This document shows positions 6,987 to 14,941 of a stretch of 37,368 nt of DNA, in pieces (the first letter of the stretch is position 1; every line of letters starts with the position of its first letter). The position numbers and the translations under genes were made by a program. The notes under the pieces are model-generated. The model was not told the origin of the DNA. It saw only the letters and a program-made list of their open reading frames with translations, and ran no database searches. The stretch comes from Patescibacteria group bacterium UBA2772 (GTDB lineage Bacteria; Patescibacteriota; Minisyncoccia; Moranbacterales; DUUL01): assembly GCA_002352545.1 (NCBI GenBank), contig DEIO01000014.1, positions 1 through 37,368 on the forward strand. The letters are read 5' to 3'.

Positions 6987-8360
6987 ATGAAGGAAGTAGA
7001 TCTATTGGTGATCGGTGGTGGTCCTGCTGGTTTAATAGCAGCTGTTACTGCTAAGAAAAAGAATCATAACAAAAAAATAACCTTAGTAAGAACTGAGAAA
7101 CAAGGTGTGATTCCTTGTGGTATTCCTTATGTTTTCAATCGATTGCAAAGTGTTGACCAAGATATTCTGCCAGATAAAAGTTTGGTTGATAATGGAGTTG
7201 AAATTTTGATTGAGGAAATTGTAAATATTAATCCTGAGCAAAAATTGGCAAAAACTAGAAGTGGTGAAGAAATTATTTTCGAACAAGCTATTCTTGCTTT
7301 AGGCTCAAAACCAGTAGTTCCTCCGATAGAGGGTATTGAACAAGCAAATATTTGGTTTGCTAACAAAAATCTTGATTATCTTAAAGAGATGAAAAAAGCT
7401 GCTCAAGCAGCTAAAAGGATTGTGATAGTCGGAGGTGGTTATATAGGAGTTGAATTTGCGGAAGAGTTTAGTAGTTTCGAGGATAAAAAAGTGACACTTG
7501 TTGAAAGACTTGGAAACTGTCTAGGAACTACAATGGACAGGAACTTTTCAGATAACTTACAAGAAGGTTTGAGCAAAGTGGGCGTTGAAATAAAATTAGA
7601 CACAGAGATTGAGAAAATATCAAAAAAAGCAGATAATTCAATGGAGTTATTTTTGAAAGAAGAGGATTCTATTTCAGCTGACATGGTAATCATTGCAGTT
7701 GGTGCTAGACCTAATACAAAGCTAATAGAAAGTACAACAATAGAGTTGATTGAAAATGGTGCAATTAGAGTTAATGAATTTATGCAAACTAATTTCAGTG
7801 ACATCTATGCTATTGGTGATTGTGCTGAAAAAAAGTGTTTAATAAGTGGCAAAGCTATTCCTGCATTATTAGCTTCTACTGCTTGCTATGAAGCCAGAAT
7901 TGCTGGTGTTAACGTTTTTAAAACGGATGAATTCATTAAAAACATTGGAACACTAGCTTCTTTCTCAACTATGATTAATGATATTGCATATGCTGTAACA
8001 GGTTTAACGGAGAATTCAATTCTGAATTATGGACTTAAAGAGGAGGATTTCAAAGTTACTGATGCCAAGATAACTGTCGGTGAATTTGAAGTTGCTTGCC
8101 ATCATCCAGCTGCATTGCCGGAAACTAGTCCTATTAAAGTTAAATTATTATTTAGGAAATCAGATAAAGTATTAGTAGGAGCTCAGCTTATGGGACCTGA
8201 AGAAGTTGGTGAAATGATAAATCTTCTAGCGCTAGGTATCCAAAAAAAGGTAACAGCTTTTGATCTAGCTAGAATGCAAGTGGCAACACATCCTTTGCTG
8301 ACTCCGGCGCCAACTGTCTATCCTTTGATTATTGCTGCGCAAAAAGTTTTAGAAGAGTAG
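6987..8360 (+). CDS. FAD/NAD(P)-dependent disulfide oxidoreductase (CoA-disulfide reductase / NADH oxidase-like)
   Basis: The N-terminal FAD motif (VIGGGPAGL), a second Rossmann motif (VIVGGGYIGVEFAEE), the FAD-closing signature (NFSDIYAIGDCAE) and a C-terminal dimerisation domain define this class. The single Cys in VIPCGIPY (44th residue from this ATG) occupies the place of the redox-active cysteine of CoA-disulfide reductase, NADH oxidase and related NAD(P)H-dependent persulfide reductases. I chose ATG 6987; an in-frame TTG at 6978 would add three residues. It is the last gene of the metal operon, 19 nt after the second ATPase, and is followed by a strong terminator. It may reduce a low-molecular thiol, persulfide or the ferredoxin-type partners. 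The substrate cannot be told from sequence. Confidence 0.88.
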   Translation: MKEVDLLVIGGGPAGLIAAVTAKKKNHNKKITLVRTEKQGVIPCGIPYVFNRLQSVDQDILPDKSLVDNGVEILIEEIVNINPEQKLAKTRSGEEIIFEQAILALGSKPVVPPIEGIEQANIWFANKNLDYLKEMKKAAQAAKRIVIVGGGYIGVEFAEEFSSFEDKKVTLVERLGNCLGTTMDRNFSDNLQEGLSKVGVEIKLDTEIEKISKKADNSMELFLKEEDSISADMVIIAVGARPNTKLIESTTIELIENGAIRVNEFMQTNFSDIYAIGDCAEKKCLISGKAIPALLASTACYEARIAGVNVFKTDEFIKNIGTLASFSTMINDIAYAVTGLTENSILNYGLKEEDFKVTDAKITVGEFEVACHHPAALPETSPIKVKLLFRKSDKVLVGAQLMGPEEVGEMINLLALGIQKKVTAFDLARMQVATHPLLTPAPTVYPLIIAAQKVLEE

Positions 8361-8394
8361 GCTTTTTTATCGCAATATGTTTAGTGAAAAATAA

Positions 8395-8432
8395 TTAAAA
8401 ATGACTTGAGAAATTGAGTCATTTTTAATTTA
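8395..8432. terminator. Bidirectional terminator ending the metal operon
   Basis: A perfect 12-bp stem (8395-8406 with 8417-8428) with a 10-nt loop is flanked by A and T runs, so it can act on either strand. Confidence 0.8.
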
Positions 8433-8469
8433 CATAACTCCAAACCCTAGCTATTTTCAGATAGCTTTT

Positions 8470-8499
8470 TTGATGTTACTATAGATAATGTTTTATAAA
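8470..8499 (+). promoter_or_regulatory. Candidate promoter of the following gene
   Basis: TTGATG (8470-8475), 18 nt, and TATAAA (8494-8499) lie 18 nt before ATG 8517, which would give a very short leader. In AT-rich DNA such matches arise often, so confidence is low. Confidence 0.35.
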
Positions 8500-8516
8500 T
8501 AAAATATTTTAGTTTG

Positions 8517-9191
8517 ATGAATGAGCTAGGTAAAAAGTTAGAAAAAAAGCTTGAAGAAGCTAAAAGAATTCTAAAAACCCACAAGGATGATAAAATTGAA
8601 AGTTTAGAAAAGCTCTCAGATGAAATCAAAAAGGGTTTTGAAGAGAGAATTGAGAAGCTATCCCAGCAAAGAAATCTGATAGCAGAAGCAATTCGTGATA
8701 AATTTAAATTGAAAAAATGGAAGGTTGGAGTAGTTGAAGCTGTATTAAAGTCAAAACCTTTGCTTATTTTTAAATTTACATTGAGTGCGCCGTTTATATA
8801 TGGAGTTTTTATCCCAGCAGTTATTTTTCATTTTGCTTTAGAGCTCTATCATCAAGTAGCTTTCCGTCTCTATGGAATTCCTTTAGTGAAAATGAAGGAT
8901 TATTTTGTTTTCGATAGAGCTTTCTTGTCATATTTGAATTGGTTAGAGAAAATAAACTGCCTTTATTGCAGTTATGTAAATTGTTTAATTGCTTATTCTC
9001 AAGAGGTAGGAGGAAGAACTGAACGTTTCTGGTGCCCGATTAAACATGCTAAAAAAAGCAAAGGAGTTCATTCGCAATATTTCAATTTTGTTGAATATCT
9101 TGATGGTGAAGAGTTTAGAAACTTACAAGATGATTGGAGCGATCTTGCCGATAAAGATACAGAAAGAATAAAAAGTTGTAGCAAAAAATAA
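8517..9191 (+). CDS. Conserved membrane-associated protein with CxxC and WCP(I)KH motifs
   Basis: The first 65 residues are highly charged and predicted coiled coil. A hydrophobic stretch (about residues 81-111) probably anchors the protein. The C-terminal part carries INCLYCSYVNCLIAY and RFWCPIKHAKK, a Cys/His arrangement I recognise from uncharacterised proteobacterial proteins with NCxYCxYxN and EQYWCPIKHA-like segments. The spacing (CxxC, then Cys and His about 25 residues later) would suit a metal or redox centre, but this is inference. I start at ATG 8517; a TTG just before it is in frame. It is a single gene between terminators and is not obviously part of the upstream metal operon. 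Confidence 0.75.
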   Translation: MNELGKKLEKKLEEAKRILKTHKDDKIESLEKLSDEIKKGFEERIEKLSQQRNLIAEAIRDKFKLKKWKVGVVEAVLKSKPLLIFKFTLSAPFIYGVFIPAVIFHFALELYHQVAFRLYGIPLVKMKDYFVFDRAFLSYLNWLEKINCLYCSYVNCLIAYSQEVGGRTERFWCPIKHAKKSKGVHSQYFNFVEYLDGEEFRNLQDDWSDLADKDTERIKSCSKK

Positions 9192-9211
9192 CTATATGTT
9201 TTCTAGTTAGA

Positions 9212-9254
9212 AAAGTTCACAAATTCAAATTGAAATGTGGACGTTTGCTTTTTG
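9212..9254 (+). terminator. Weak terminator-like hairpin
   Basis: GTTCACA pairs with TGTGGAC across a 14-nt loop, with A-rich sequence before and a T-rich run after. The stem has a G-U pair and is short. A TGCTAGAAT extended -10-like element follows and could start the next gene. Confidence 0.35.
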
Positions 9255-9289
9255 TGCTAGAATGTTTATAGATATTAACTAAAACAAAA

Positions 9290-11086
9290 ATGAAAAAAGC
9301 TGCCAAAGAAGATATAACAACGCTTGCTGATATATTTACAAGAAGAAAGAAACAAATCGCAATTGCATTTATTGTGAATGTGGTGTTGATGTTTATTGCT
9401 CTTGCATTTATAGGTGTTAAAATTCTCTATCCTTATCATTTTGTTATAGGTTTTGGATTTTACATAATCTCGTTTATACCATTGATTTATCGAATATATA
9501 TATCTCGCAAGGTCTTTGAGAGGTTCCATACATACAATTTCGCAAAAGACTATTATTCTCATAAAAAGTGGAGAGTTTTTCTAGCTTTTTTCTTGGCTGT
9601 TTTGATGATTTCATTTTTTACAGTAAGACCGTCTACTGAAAATCCTTTTCGTGGAATGAGTAATCTTGAAATTGAAGAGAGGGTGGATGAGGATTTAAAA
9701 AAAGCCGTTATAGCTATGGATTACCTAGAATCTTCAGGTAATGAGTTGTTGGAAATTCTTGCAAAAAAACAAGAAACTATTGGAACAGCAGATGAAACTA
9801 GAACTCGCTTTAATAAATTTATTAAAGCCGTAATCTATTCAGAATCATTGACTGATTTGCATCGTTATTTTGACAGCATCCCGAGATTTAAGTTGCGTGA
9901 TAGTAGAACTAAATCTTTTATAATTTCATATAGTTTGTATGTAAAAAAATATGAAATTGTGCAAAGAATGATAACAACTATTTCAGAAGACGAGACTAAG
10001 AAGAAAATTCTAAACGAAGAAAACAGCCTGCTTAAAAGGGATAATATATATCAAGAGATGGCAAGTAGGTATTATAAGCCTAAAACTAAACTGAGAATCA
10101 ATCTTGGGTGGAGTTATATGAAGGTTTTCTTCGGTTCTGTCAGAGAGGATTTTGGTGAGTCTTTTCTAATTTTGCAAACGAAGTCTAATGAAAGTTTTGC
10201 ATATCTGTTTAATAATTCCGATAAGGCTCTTAAAAGTTATCTAAAGGTGTCATCTGATGGTTTGGAGAGCAGAATGTTTGAGACTTGGTTTCCTGTTCAA
10301 AAAAATGTTGCTAATACAATGGGGCATATCATTTTAGCTAACGAGGATAAGCGTGAGTTTATAACCAGAGATCAAATTTTGAAAATGAATGAGGTTATGG
10401 AACCTGGTGATATCATGTTGCAAAGAAGGATAGCCCATTTAAGTAATGTCGGTATACCTGGTTTCTGGACTCATTCAGCACTATACACAGGGTCTATGCA
10501 ACAAATGAACGATTATTTTATTGATGAATTTCCAGTTGAAGATAAGAATAATTTTGAGGAATATACTAAGGAAAATTTCCCTTTGGTTTACGCTGAATAT
10601 CAAAAAAAGGATAAGGATGGAGAAGAGAGATCAACGCTAGAGGCGATTGAGTCAGGTGTAGTTTTACAGAGCCTAACAGTTTCTGCAAAGGCTGATTTCG
10701 TGGTTGTTCTAAGACCGAAATTGACAAAAAGTGACAGACTTAAAGCGGTTTTGCGTGCTTTTGAGAATTTTGGTAAGCCATATGATTATAATTTTGATTT
10801 TGATACAAGGGATGCGTTTGTTTGTTCAGAGTTAGTGTATGATGCATATCTCGAGGTTCCTGGAAAAAAAGAGGGTCTTGAGTTTGAGACATCGCTTGTG
10901 AGTGGAAGAAAAATAGTATCTCCAACTGACATGGCTCATAAATTTTCAAAAGAAGAAAATTCCGACAAACAAGAGCTTGAATTTATCTATATCCTGATTG
11001 GTAATGAAAATACCAGAAGAGCTTATATTGGTTCAAAAGAGGATTTTTTGGATAGTTTAAATTGGGGAAAGTTTAACTTTCTATAG
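9290..11086 (+). CDS. Membrane-anchored YiiX/NlpC-P60-like cysteine hydrolase
   Basis: This 598-residue protein begins with three membrane segments (about 22-44, 51-70, 94-111). A helical, charged middle domain (120-320) follows, and then a permuted papain-like domain of the YiiX/DUF830 type. Landmarks are PGDIMLQRR (the strand that opens the domain), FWTHSALYTG with the likely catalytic His395, and DAFVCSELVYDAYL with the likely nucleophile Cys512. Members of this fold cleave amide bonds in cell-wall peptides or act on lipids; which applies here is unknown. The catalytic domain is probably on the outer side of the membrane or at its surface. The helical domain is unfamiliar to me. It is monocistronic with an A-rich leader and no clear Shine-Dalgarno site. 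Confidence 0.8.
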   Translation: MKKAAKEDITTLADIFTRRKKQIAIAFIVNVVLMFIALAFIGVKILYPYHFVIGFGFYIISFIPLIYRIYISRKVFERFHTYNFAKDYYSHKKWRVFLAFFLAVLMISFFTVRPSTENPFRGMSNLEIEERVDEDLKKAVIAMDYLESSGNELLEILAKKQETIGTADETRTRFNKFIKAVIYSESLTDLHRYFDSIPRFKLRDSRTKSFIISYSLYVKKYEIVQRMITTISEDETKKKILNEENSLLKRDNIYQEMASRYYKPKTKLRINLGWSYMKVFFGSVREDFGESFLILQTKSNESFAYLFNNSDKALKSYLKVSSDGLESRMFETWFPVQKNVANTMGHIILANEDKREFITRDQILKMNEVMEPGDIMLQRRIAHLSNVGIPGFWTHSALYTGSMQQMNDYFIDEFPVEDKNNFEEYTKENFPLVYAEYQKKDKDGEERSTLEAIESGVVLQSLTVSAKADFVVVLRPKLTKSDRLKAVLRAFENFGKPYDYNFDFDTRDAFVCSELVYDAYLEVPGKKEGLEFETSLVSGRKIVSPTDMAHKFSKEENSDKQELEFIYILIGNENTRRAYIGSKEDFLDSLNWGKFNFL

Positions 11087-11095
11087 GTGATATAC

Positions 11096-11124
11096 TTGAT
11101 TTTAGGCTATAAACGTGCTTTAAT
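11096..11124 (+). promoter_or_regulatory. Candidate promoter
   Basis: TTGATT (11096-11101), a 17-nt spacer and TTTAAT (11119-11124) lie about 90 nt before the gene at 11212. The match is moderate. Confidence 0.38.
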
Positions 11125-11211
11125 TTAGAGTCAATTAATGTTGATTTCGTTGGCAGTTCTTAACAATAAACATAAGAGTTTTTTTGTGTCAAAAGTAAGG
11201 AGTGTAGACTC

Positions 11212-11838
11212 ATGGTGAAATCCAGAGAAATAAAGAATGTTTTTATCGAAGAATCTATGAATTCTTCTGTTGCACAAAAGGAGTGTTATTGTAACTTGAG
11301 AAGATTCTTTTTGAAAAATCATGGTAAGGACTCTCCTATTATTGAAGTAATTGATATTCTGCACCATCCCAGTATGGAATATAGGAAAAGGAGACTTAAG
11401 GGGTCACAAAATCATTTAGTGAAGATGTCACCAATGGATATTTGGGAGATTGCACAGGTTGCGAATATAGCCAAGGATTTTCATCGAGATTTTGGAAATG
11501 AATTATTTATTCCTAATGCTTATTTCTATGATTTGAAGGCTTTTTTCATTAATCTTGTGCTTATTCCCATGTTATATGGTGGTGAATTTTCTCATGTGAA
11601 TAAAAGTTTATTCACAGTCAAAAACAAAGAGTGTCTACTTTCATTCAAGACACAAAAACAAGAGGAGAATGATTCAAATATTTTTTTAATTGATTTAAAT
11701 AAGAATGTTTTTATCTCAACACAAGAACTGATGAAATTTTCTGGGGGATTGCATATTTTTCCGACTGAATTGGATGAAGGTGTTTCTCGAAAGATTTTGG
11801 AAATGGTTAAAGGGTGGACCTTTAGGGCTCAATCTTGA
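11212..11838 (+). CDS. Unknown cytoplasmic protein, 208 residues
   Basis: I do not recognise this protein. It has no signal peptide, no clear membrane segment and no obvious catalytic motif. It is rich in Lys, Phe and Asn, with a segment of HHPSMEYRKRRLKG character near residues 51-64 and a hydrophobic stretch (FFINLVLIPMLYGG) near 110-123. ATG 11212 has a good ribosome site (AAGGAG about ten bases upstream), unusual here. It ends in TGA, one of few TGA stops in the window, and is followed by a terminator. It appears to be a single-gene transcript. Confidence 0.7.
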   Translation: MVKSREIKNVFIEESMNSSVAQKECYCNLRRFFLKNHGKDSPIIEVIDILHHPSMEYRKRRLKGSQNHLVKMSPMDIWEIAQVANIAKDFHRDFGNELFIPNAYFYDLKAFFINLVLIPMLYGGEFSHVNKSLFTVKNKECLLSFKTQKQEENDSNIFLIDLNKNVFISTQELMKFSGGLHIFPTELDEGVSRKILEMVKGWTFRAQS

Positions 11839-11879
11839 GTATTTACATAAATTACAATGCATATAATGCAAAAAAATAG

Positions 11880-11912
11880 ACTACTGATGTCCAATGGATG
11901 TCAGTAGTTTTA
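11880..11912 (+). terminator. Terminator after the 11212 gene
   Basis: ACTACTGA (11880-11887) pairs perfectly with TCAGTAGT (11901-11908), with extra TCC/GGA pairs possible in the loop, and a TTTTAT tail follows. Confidence 0.7.
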
Positions 11913-12130
11913 TCATTTTCAAAAGCCCTCAATGCAAAGGAACGTCTGAATCCCTAGAAAATAATATCGGAAAAAAATATTTTTCCCTGAAAATTCAAGG
12001 TGGGTTTCAATTTTTTTGTATCCTTATTCTGAAGGCTTTGCTTAATTATATAACTTTTTCTAAAAAATGCCAAATATAGAGACTTCCACAGATGTATCTA
12101 TGGAAGTCTCTATAGATGCATCTATGAGGT
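11913..12130. other. Non-coding stretch with stem-loops
   Basis: No credible gene lies between 11839 and 12188. The stretch holds a small palindrome (11969-11986), a T-rich section, and the hairpin and GATGCATC palindrome described separately. An open frame on the plus strand (11894-12079) has low-complexity composition and begins inside the terminator, so I do not call it. Confidence 0.5.
12080..12126. repeat. Hairpin plus ATAGATGCATCTAT palindrome
   Basis: A 13-nt arm AGACTTCCACAGA pairs, with one mismatch, with TCTATGGAAGTCT across a TGTA loop. It is followed at once by the 14-nt perfect palindrome ATAGATGCATCTAT (about 12113-12126). The same palindrome occurs twice in the inverted repeat at 34557-34598. 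It may be a terminator-like or dispersed repeat element; function is unknown. Confidence 0.6.
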
Positions 12131-12158
12131 TTGATGAAAGAGTAAACTGTGATAAACT
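12131..12158 (+). promoter_or_regulatory. Candidate promoter of the adenosine kinase / SAH hydrolase operon
   Basis: TTGATG (12131-12136), 16 nt, and TAAACT (12153-12158) lie 30 nt before the adenosine kinase ATG. Confidence 0.35.
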
Positions 12159-12188
12159 GGAAAATATTCTAAGATTTGAAAAAAATAA

Positions 12189-13193
12189 ATGTCTAAAGTA
12201 AATAAAAATAAATGTGCTGTTATTGGAATTGGCAGTCCTTTATTGGATATTGTTATAGAAATAGAGGATGATGCTTTAGAAAAAATGAATTTTGAAAAAG
12301 GTTCCATGAACCTTATTTCGAAAGATCAGAGTCTGGATATTGAAAATGAAACAAAAGCTTATAAAAAACAAATTATTCCAGGAGGAAGTTCTGCTAATGC
12401 TATCTCTGGTGTTAATGTTTTAGGTACTAGAGCTGGTTTTATGGGTATGATTGGTGAGGATGAGTATGGAAGGGAATATAAAGAAAAAACACAGCAAGAA
12501 GGGGTTGTCTTATATCTTCACAATCATTCCTCTGATGCAACTGGACATGCCTTTACTTTTATTACGCCAGATGGAGAAAGAACTTTTGCAACACACCTCG
12601 GTGCTGCTTCTGGACTTGATAAAGAACATATCGACAGAGAAGAAATTGAAAATGCCAAGATTTTTCATATAGAGGCATATCAATTGGAGGACCCCTTAGT
12701 TTGTAGGGCTATTTTTCATGCAATAGCAATTGCTAAAAATTCAGATACAAAAATATCATTAGATTTATCTAATAGAGGCCTCGTTGCTAGGAACAAAGCT
12801 CTTTTTGAAGATGTAATAAAAGAACATATAGATATTGTATTTGCTAATGAAGACGAGGCTAGAGAATTTACAGGAAAAGAAAGTGAAGAGGCTCTGAATG
12901 ATATTTCTGATATGTGTGAGATTGCAGTTGTTAAACTGGGAGAGCGTGGTAGTTTAATAAAGACAAAGGATGTTGTTTATAGATTTAAGCCGAATAAAGT
13001 TGAAGTTGAGAATACAAATGGTGCAGGAGATATGTATGCTGCTGGTATTTTGCATGGAATTGCAAATGATATGGATTTTGAAGAAGCTGGAGACATTGCA
13101 AGCTATGTCTCTTCACTTGTAGTCGCGAGTCCCGGGGCTAGATTGCATGAAAAACATATTGATTCAGTTCGAAAATATTTGCCAAAAAAATAA
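12189..13193 (+). CDS. PfkB-family carbohydrate kinase, probable adenosine kinase
   Basis: This 334-residue ribokinase-fold enzyme would phosphorylate adenosine to AMP with ATP. It shows GGSSANAISGV near the substrate-binding lid, GFMGMIGEDEYG (PfkB signature 1 region), and NTNGAGDMYAAG (residues 275-286) with Asp281 as catalytic base. The usual DTxGAGD signature begins with Asn here. Specificity for adenosine rather than another nucleoside or sugar is inferred from the next gene, S-adenosylhomocysteine hydrolase, which releases adenosine and is pulled forward when adenosine is removed. The gap between the two genes is 25 nt, so they are probably co-transcribed. ATG 12189 has an A-rich leader without a Shine-Dalgarno site. 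Confidence 0.85.
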   Translation: MSKVNKNKCAVIGIGSPLLDIVIEIEDDALEKMNFEKGSMNLISKDQSLDIENETKAYKKQIIPGGSSANAISGVNVLGTRAGFMGMIGEDEYGREYKEKTQQEGVVLYLHNHSSDATGHAFTFITPDGERTFATHLGAASGLDKEHIDREEIENAKIFHIEAYQLEDPLVCRAIFHAIAIAKNSDTKISLDLSNRGLVARNKALFEDVIKEHIDIVFANEDEAREFTGKESEEALNDISDMCEIAVVKLGERGSLIKTKDVVYRFKPNKVEVENTNGAGDMYAAGILHGIANDMDFEEAGDIASYVSSLVVASPGARLHEKHIDSVRKYLPKK

Positions 13194-13218
13194 TAATATA
13201 CTAAAAAGTCTATCTAAA

Positions 13219-14622
13219 ATGGAAGATTTTAAAATTAAAGATATTTCTTTAGCCGAATATGGCAGAAAGGAAATCGAGATAGCAGAGAAAGAAATGCCAG
13301 GACTCATGGCTTTGAGAAAAAAATATTCTAACAAAAAACCACTTCAGGGAGCAAAAATTGCTGGTAGTTTACACATGACAATACAAACAGCTGTATTAAT
13401 TGAAACATTAGTTCAATTGGGTGCGGATGTTCGTTGGGCGTCTTGTAATATCTTTTCAACTCAAGATCATGCAGCTGCAGCTATTGCGCAAAAAGGCATT
13501 CCAGTGTTTGCTTGGAAAGGCGAAACTCTAAAAGAGTATTGGTGGTGTACAAGACAAATTTTCAAATTTAAGGACGGGAAAGGTCCTAATCTAATCGTTG
13601 ATGATGGTTCGGACGCAACATTAATGCTTCACAAAGGAGTTGAAATTGAGAATGACCCTAAAGTTTTAAAGGCAGATTATTCAAATTCAGGAGAGGATGA
13701 AAGAGAACTTATAAATAATTTGGCTTCTGGTTATAAAAAAGATAAGAATTTTTGGAATGAAACTCTTAAGGAAGTAATCGGTGTTTCTGAGGAGACTACA
13801 ACAGGAGTACATAGACTCTATCAAATGTTTAAAGAAGGAAAGCTTCTTTTTCCTGCAATTAATGTTAATGATTCAGTTACTAAAAGTAAATTTGACAACC
13901 TTTATGGTTGTAGAGAATCTCTTGCTGATGGAATTAAACGTGGAACAGATGTGATGGTCGCTGGAAAGGTTGTCGTTGTTTGTGGATATGGTGATGTTGG
14001 GAAAGGTTGTGCTCAGAGCATGCGTGGATTCGGAGCGCGAGTTATTATAACTGAAATAGATCCGATTTGTGCACTACAAGCTGCTATGGAGGGATTTGAA
14101 GTCAAAACATTAGAAGAGGCATTGGACGAGGGTGATGTATATGTTACAACAACTGGTAATAAGAGTATTATCAAGGTTAAACATATGGAAAAAATGAAAG
14201 ATGAGTCAATTGTGTGTAATATTGGGCACTTTGATAATGAAATTGAAGTTGAGGCTCTTGAGAAATATAAAGGAATTAAAGAGGTTAACATTAAGCCTCA
14301 GGTTGATAAATTTATATTTCCAGATGGACATGCAATAGTACTTCTTTCAAGGGGGCGACTTGTTAATTTGGGAAATGCTACAGGGCATCCAAGTTTTGTG
14401 ATGAGCGCATCTTTTACTAATCAAGTTCTAGCTCAGATTGATCTATGGGAAAAGAAATATAAAATAGGTGTCTACATTCTTTCAAAAGTTCTAGATGAAG
14501 AGGTTGCCAGGCTTCATTTGAGCAAGCTAGGAGTCAATCTAACGAAACTTACTAAAGAACAGGCTGATTATATTAATGTATCAGTTGACGGTCCTTATAA
14601 GTCAGAACACTATAGGTATTAA
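13219..14622 (+). CDS. ahcY: S-adenosyl-L-homocysteine hydrolase
   Basis: This enzyme reversibly splits S-adenosylhomocysteine into adenosine and homocysteine using tightly bound NAD. Matches run throughout: the N-terminal SLHMTIQTAVLIETL, RWASCNIFSTQDHAAAA, VDDGSDATLM, NVNDSVTKSKFDNLYGCRESL, the NAD-binding GYGDVGKG (256-263), GHFDNEIEVE, and the C-terminal KSEHYRY that reaches the partner subunit's active site. Length is 467 from ATG 13219, normal for the bacterial form. A longer frame from 13147 would overlap the kinase gene and adds unrelated residues, so I reject it. Paired with adenosine kinase, it clears the by-product that inhibits methyltransferases. Confidence 0.97.
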   Translation: MEDFKIKDISLAEYGRKEIEIAEKEMPGLMALRKKYSNKKPLQGAKIAGSLHMTIQTAVLIETLVQLGADVRWASCNIFSTQDHAAAAIAQKGIPVFAWKGETLKEYWWCTRQIFKFKDGKGPNLIVDDGSDATLMLHKGVEIENDPKVLKADYSNSGEDERELINNLASGYKKDKNFWNETLKEVIGVSEETTTGVHRLYQMFKEGKLLFPAINVNDSVTKSKFDNLYGCRESLADGIKRGTDVMVAGKVVVVCGYGDVGKGCAQSMRGFGARVIITEIDPICALQAAMEGFEVKTLEEALDEGDVYVTTTGNKSIIKVKHMEKMKDESIVCNIGHFDNEIEVEALEKYKGIKEVNIKPQVDKFIFPDGHAIVLLSRGRLVNLGNATGHPSFVMSASFTNQVLAQIDLWEKKYKIGVYILSKVLDEEVARLHLSKLGVNLTKLTKEQADYINVSVDGPYKSEHYRY

Positions 14623-14640
14623 GAATAGTTTGTGTTATTT

Positions 14641-14672
14641 TTAAAAACCGCTATCAAGCGGTTTTTAAATTA
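14641..14672. terminator. Terminator after ahcY
   Basis: A perfect 12-bp stem (14641-14652 with 14657-14668) with a tetraloop ATCA and flanking T/A runs follows the stop codon by 18 nt. Confidence 0.85.
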
Positions 14673-14697
14673 TAAAATTCTTTTGTATAAGGCTTTA

Positions 14698-14706
14698 TGC
14701 TATAGT
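14698..14706 (+). promoter_or_regulatory. Extended -10 promoter element
   Basis: TGCTATAGT (14698-14706) fits the TGnTATAAT-type extended -10; the -35 region is poor. It lies 30 nt before the small membrane protein gene. Confidence 0.4.
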
Positions 14707-14736
14707 AAAAGGGTAATAGTAAACAAAATTTAAAAA

Positions 14737-14937
14737 ATGAAAACAAAGCAAAGTGGATTTACTATAATAGTGGTAATTTTTACAACTATTATAACATTGT
14801 TGTTTATAATACCATTATATTTATCACGAATAAATTCTGCAAAAGAACAAAAAGAGCAAGCAAAGAAACAAATTGAAGAAGTGGAAAGAAAGGTTCAAGA
14901 TCAAATGAATGATGGATTAGAAGAGAATTTGAAATAA
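14737..14937 (+). CDS. Small single-pass membrane protein with prepilin-like N-terminus
   Basis: The 66-residue product has a short basic N-terminus (MKTKQSG), one hydrophobic helix (about residues 8-29) and a charged coiled-coil tail rich in Lys, Glu and Gln. The junction KQSGFTII resembles a type IV prepilin cleavage site (Gly before Phe-Thr), but the conserved Glu at position +5 is Val here. It may therefore be a pseudopilin-like or simply a small membrane protein. It has its own promoter element and is bounded by terminators on both sides. Function is unknown. Confidence 0.6.
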   Translation: MKTKQSGFTIIVVIFTTIITLLFIIPLYLSRINSAKEQKEQAKKQIEEVERKVQDQMNDGLEENLK

Positions 14938-14941
14938 AATT

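Noticed and set aside
3232..8360. A nitrogen-fixation cluster
   Set aside because: NifX-like domains are present, but no nifH, nifD, nifK, nifE, nifN or nifB radical-SAM gene is seen, and the MinD ATPases are not NifH.
11894..12079. Plus-strand open frame of 61 codons
   Set aside because: It begins inside a terminator hairpin, spans palindromes and T-runs, and has no coding-like composition or ribosome site.
13147..13218. Extended N-terminus for S-adenosylhomocysteine hydrolase
   Set aside because: It would overlap the kinase gene and adds residues not found in the family; ATG 13219 gives the normal start.
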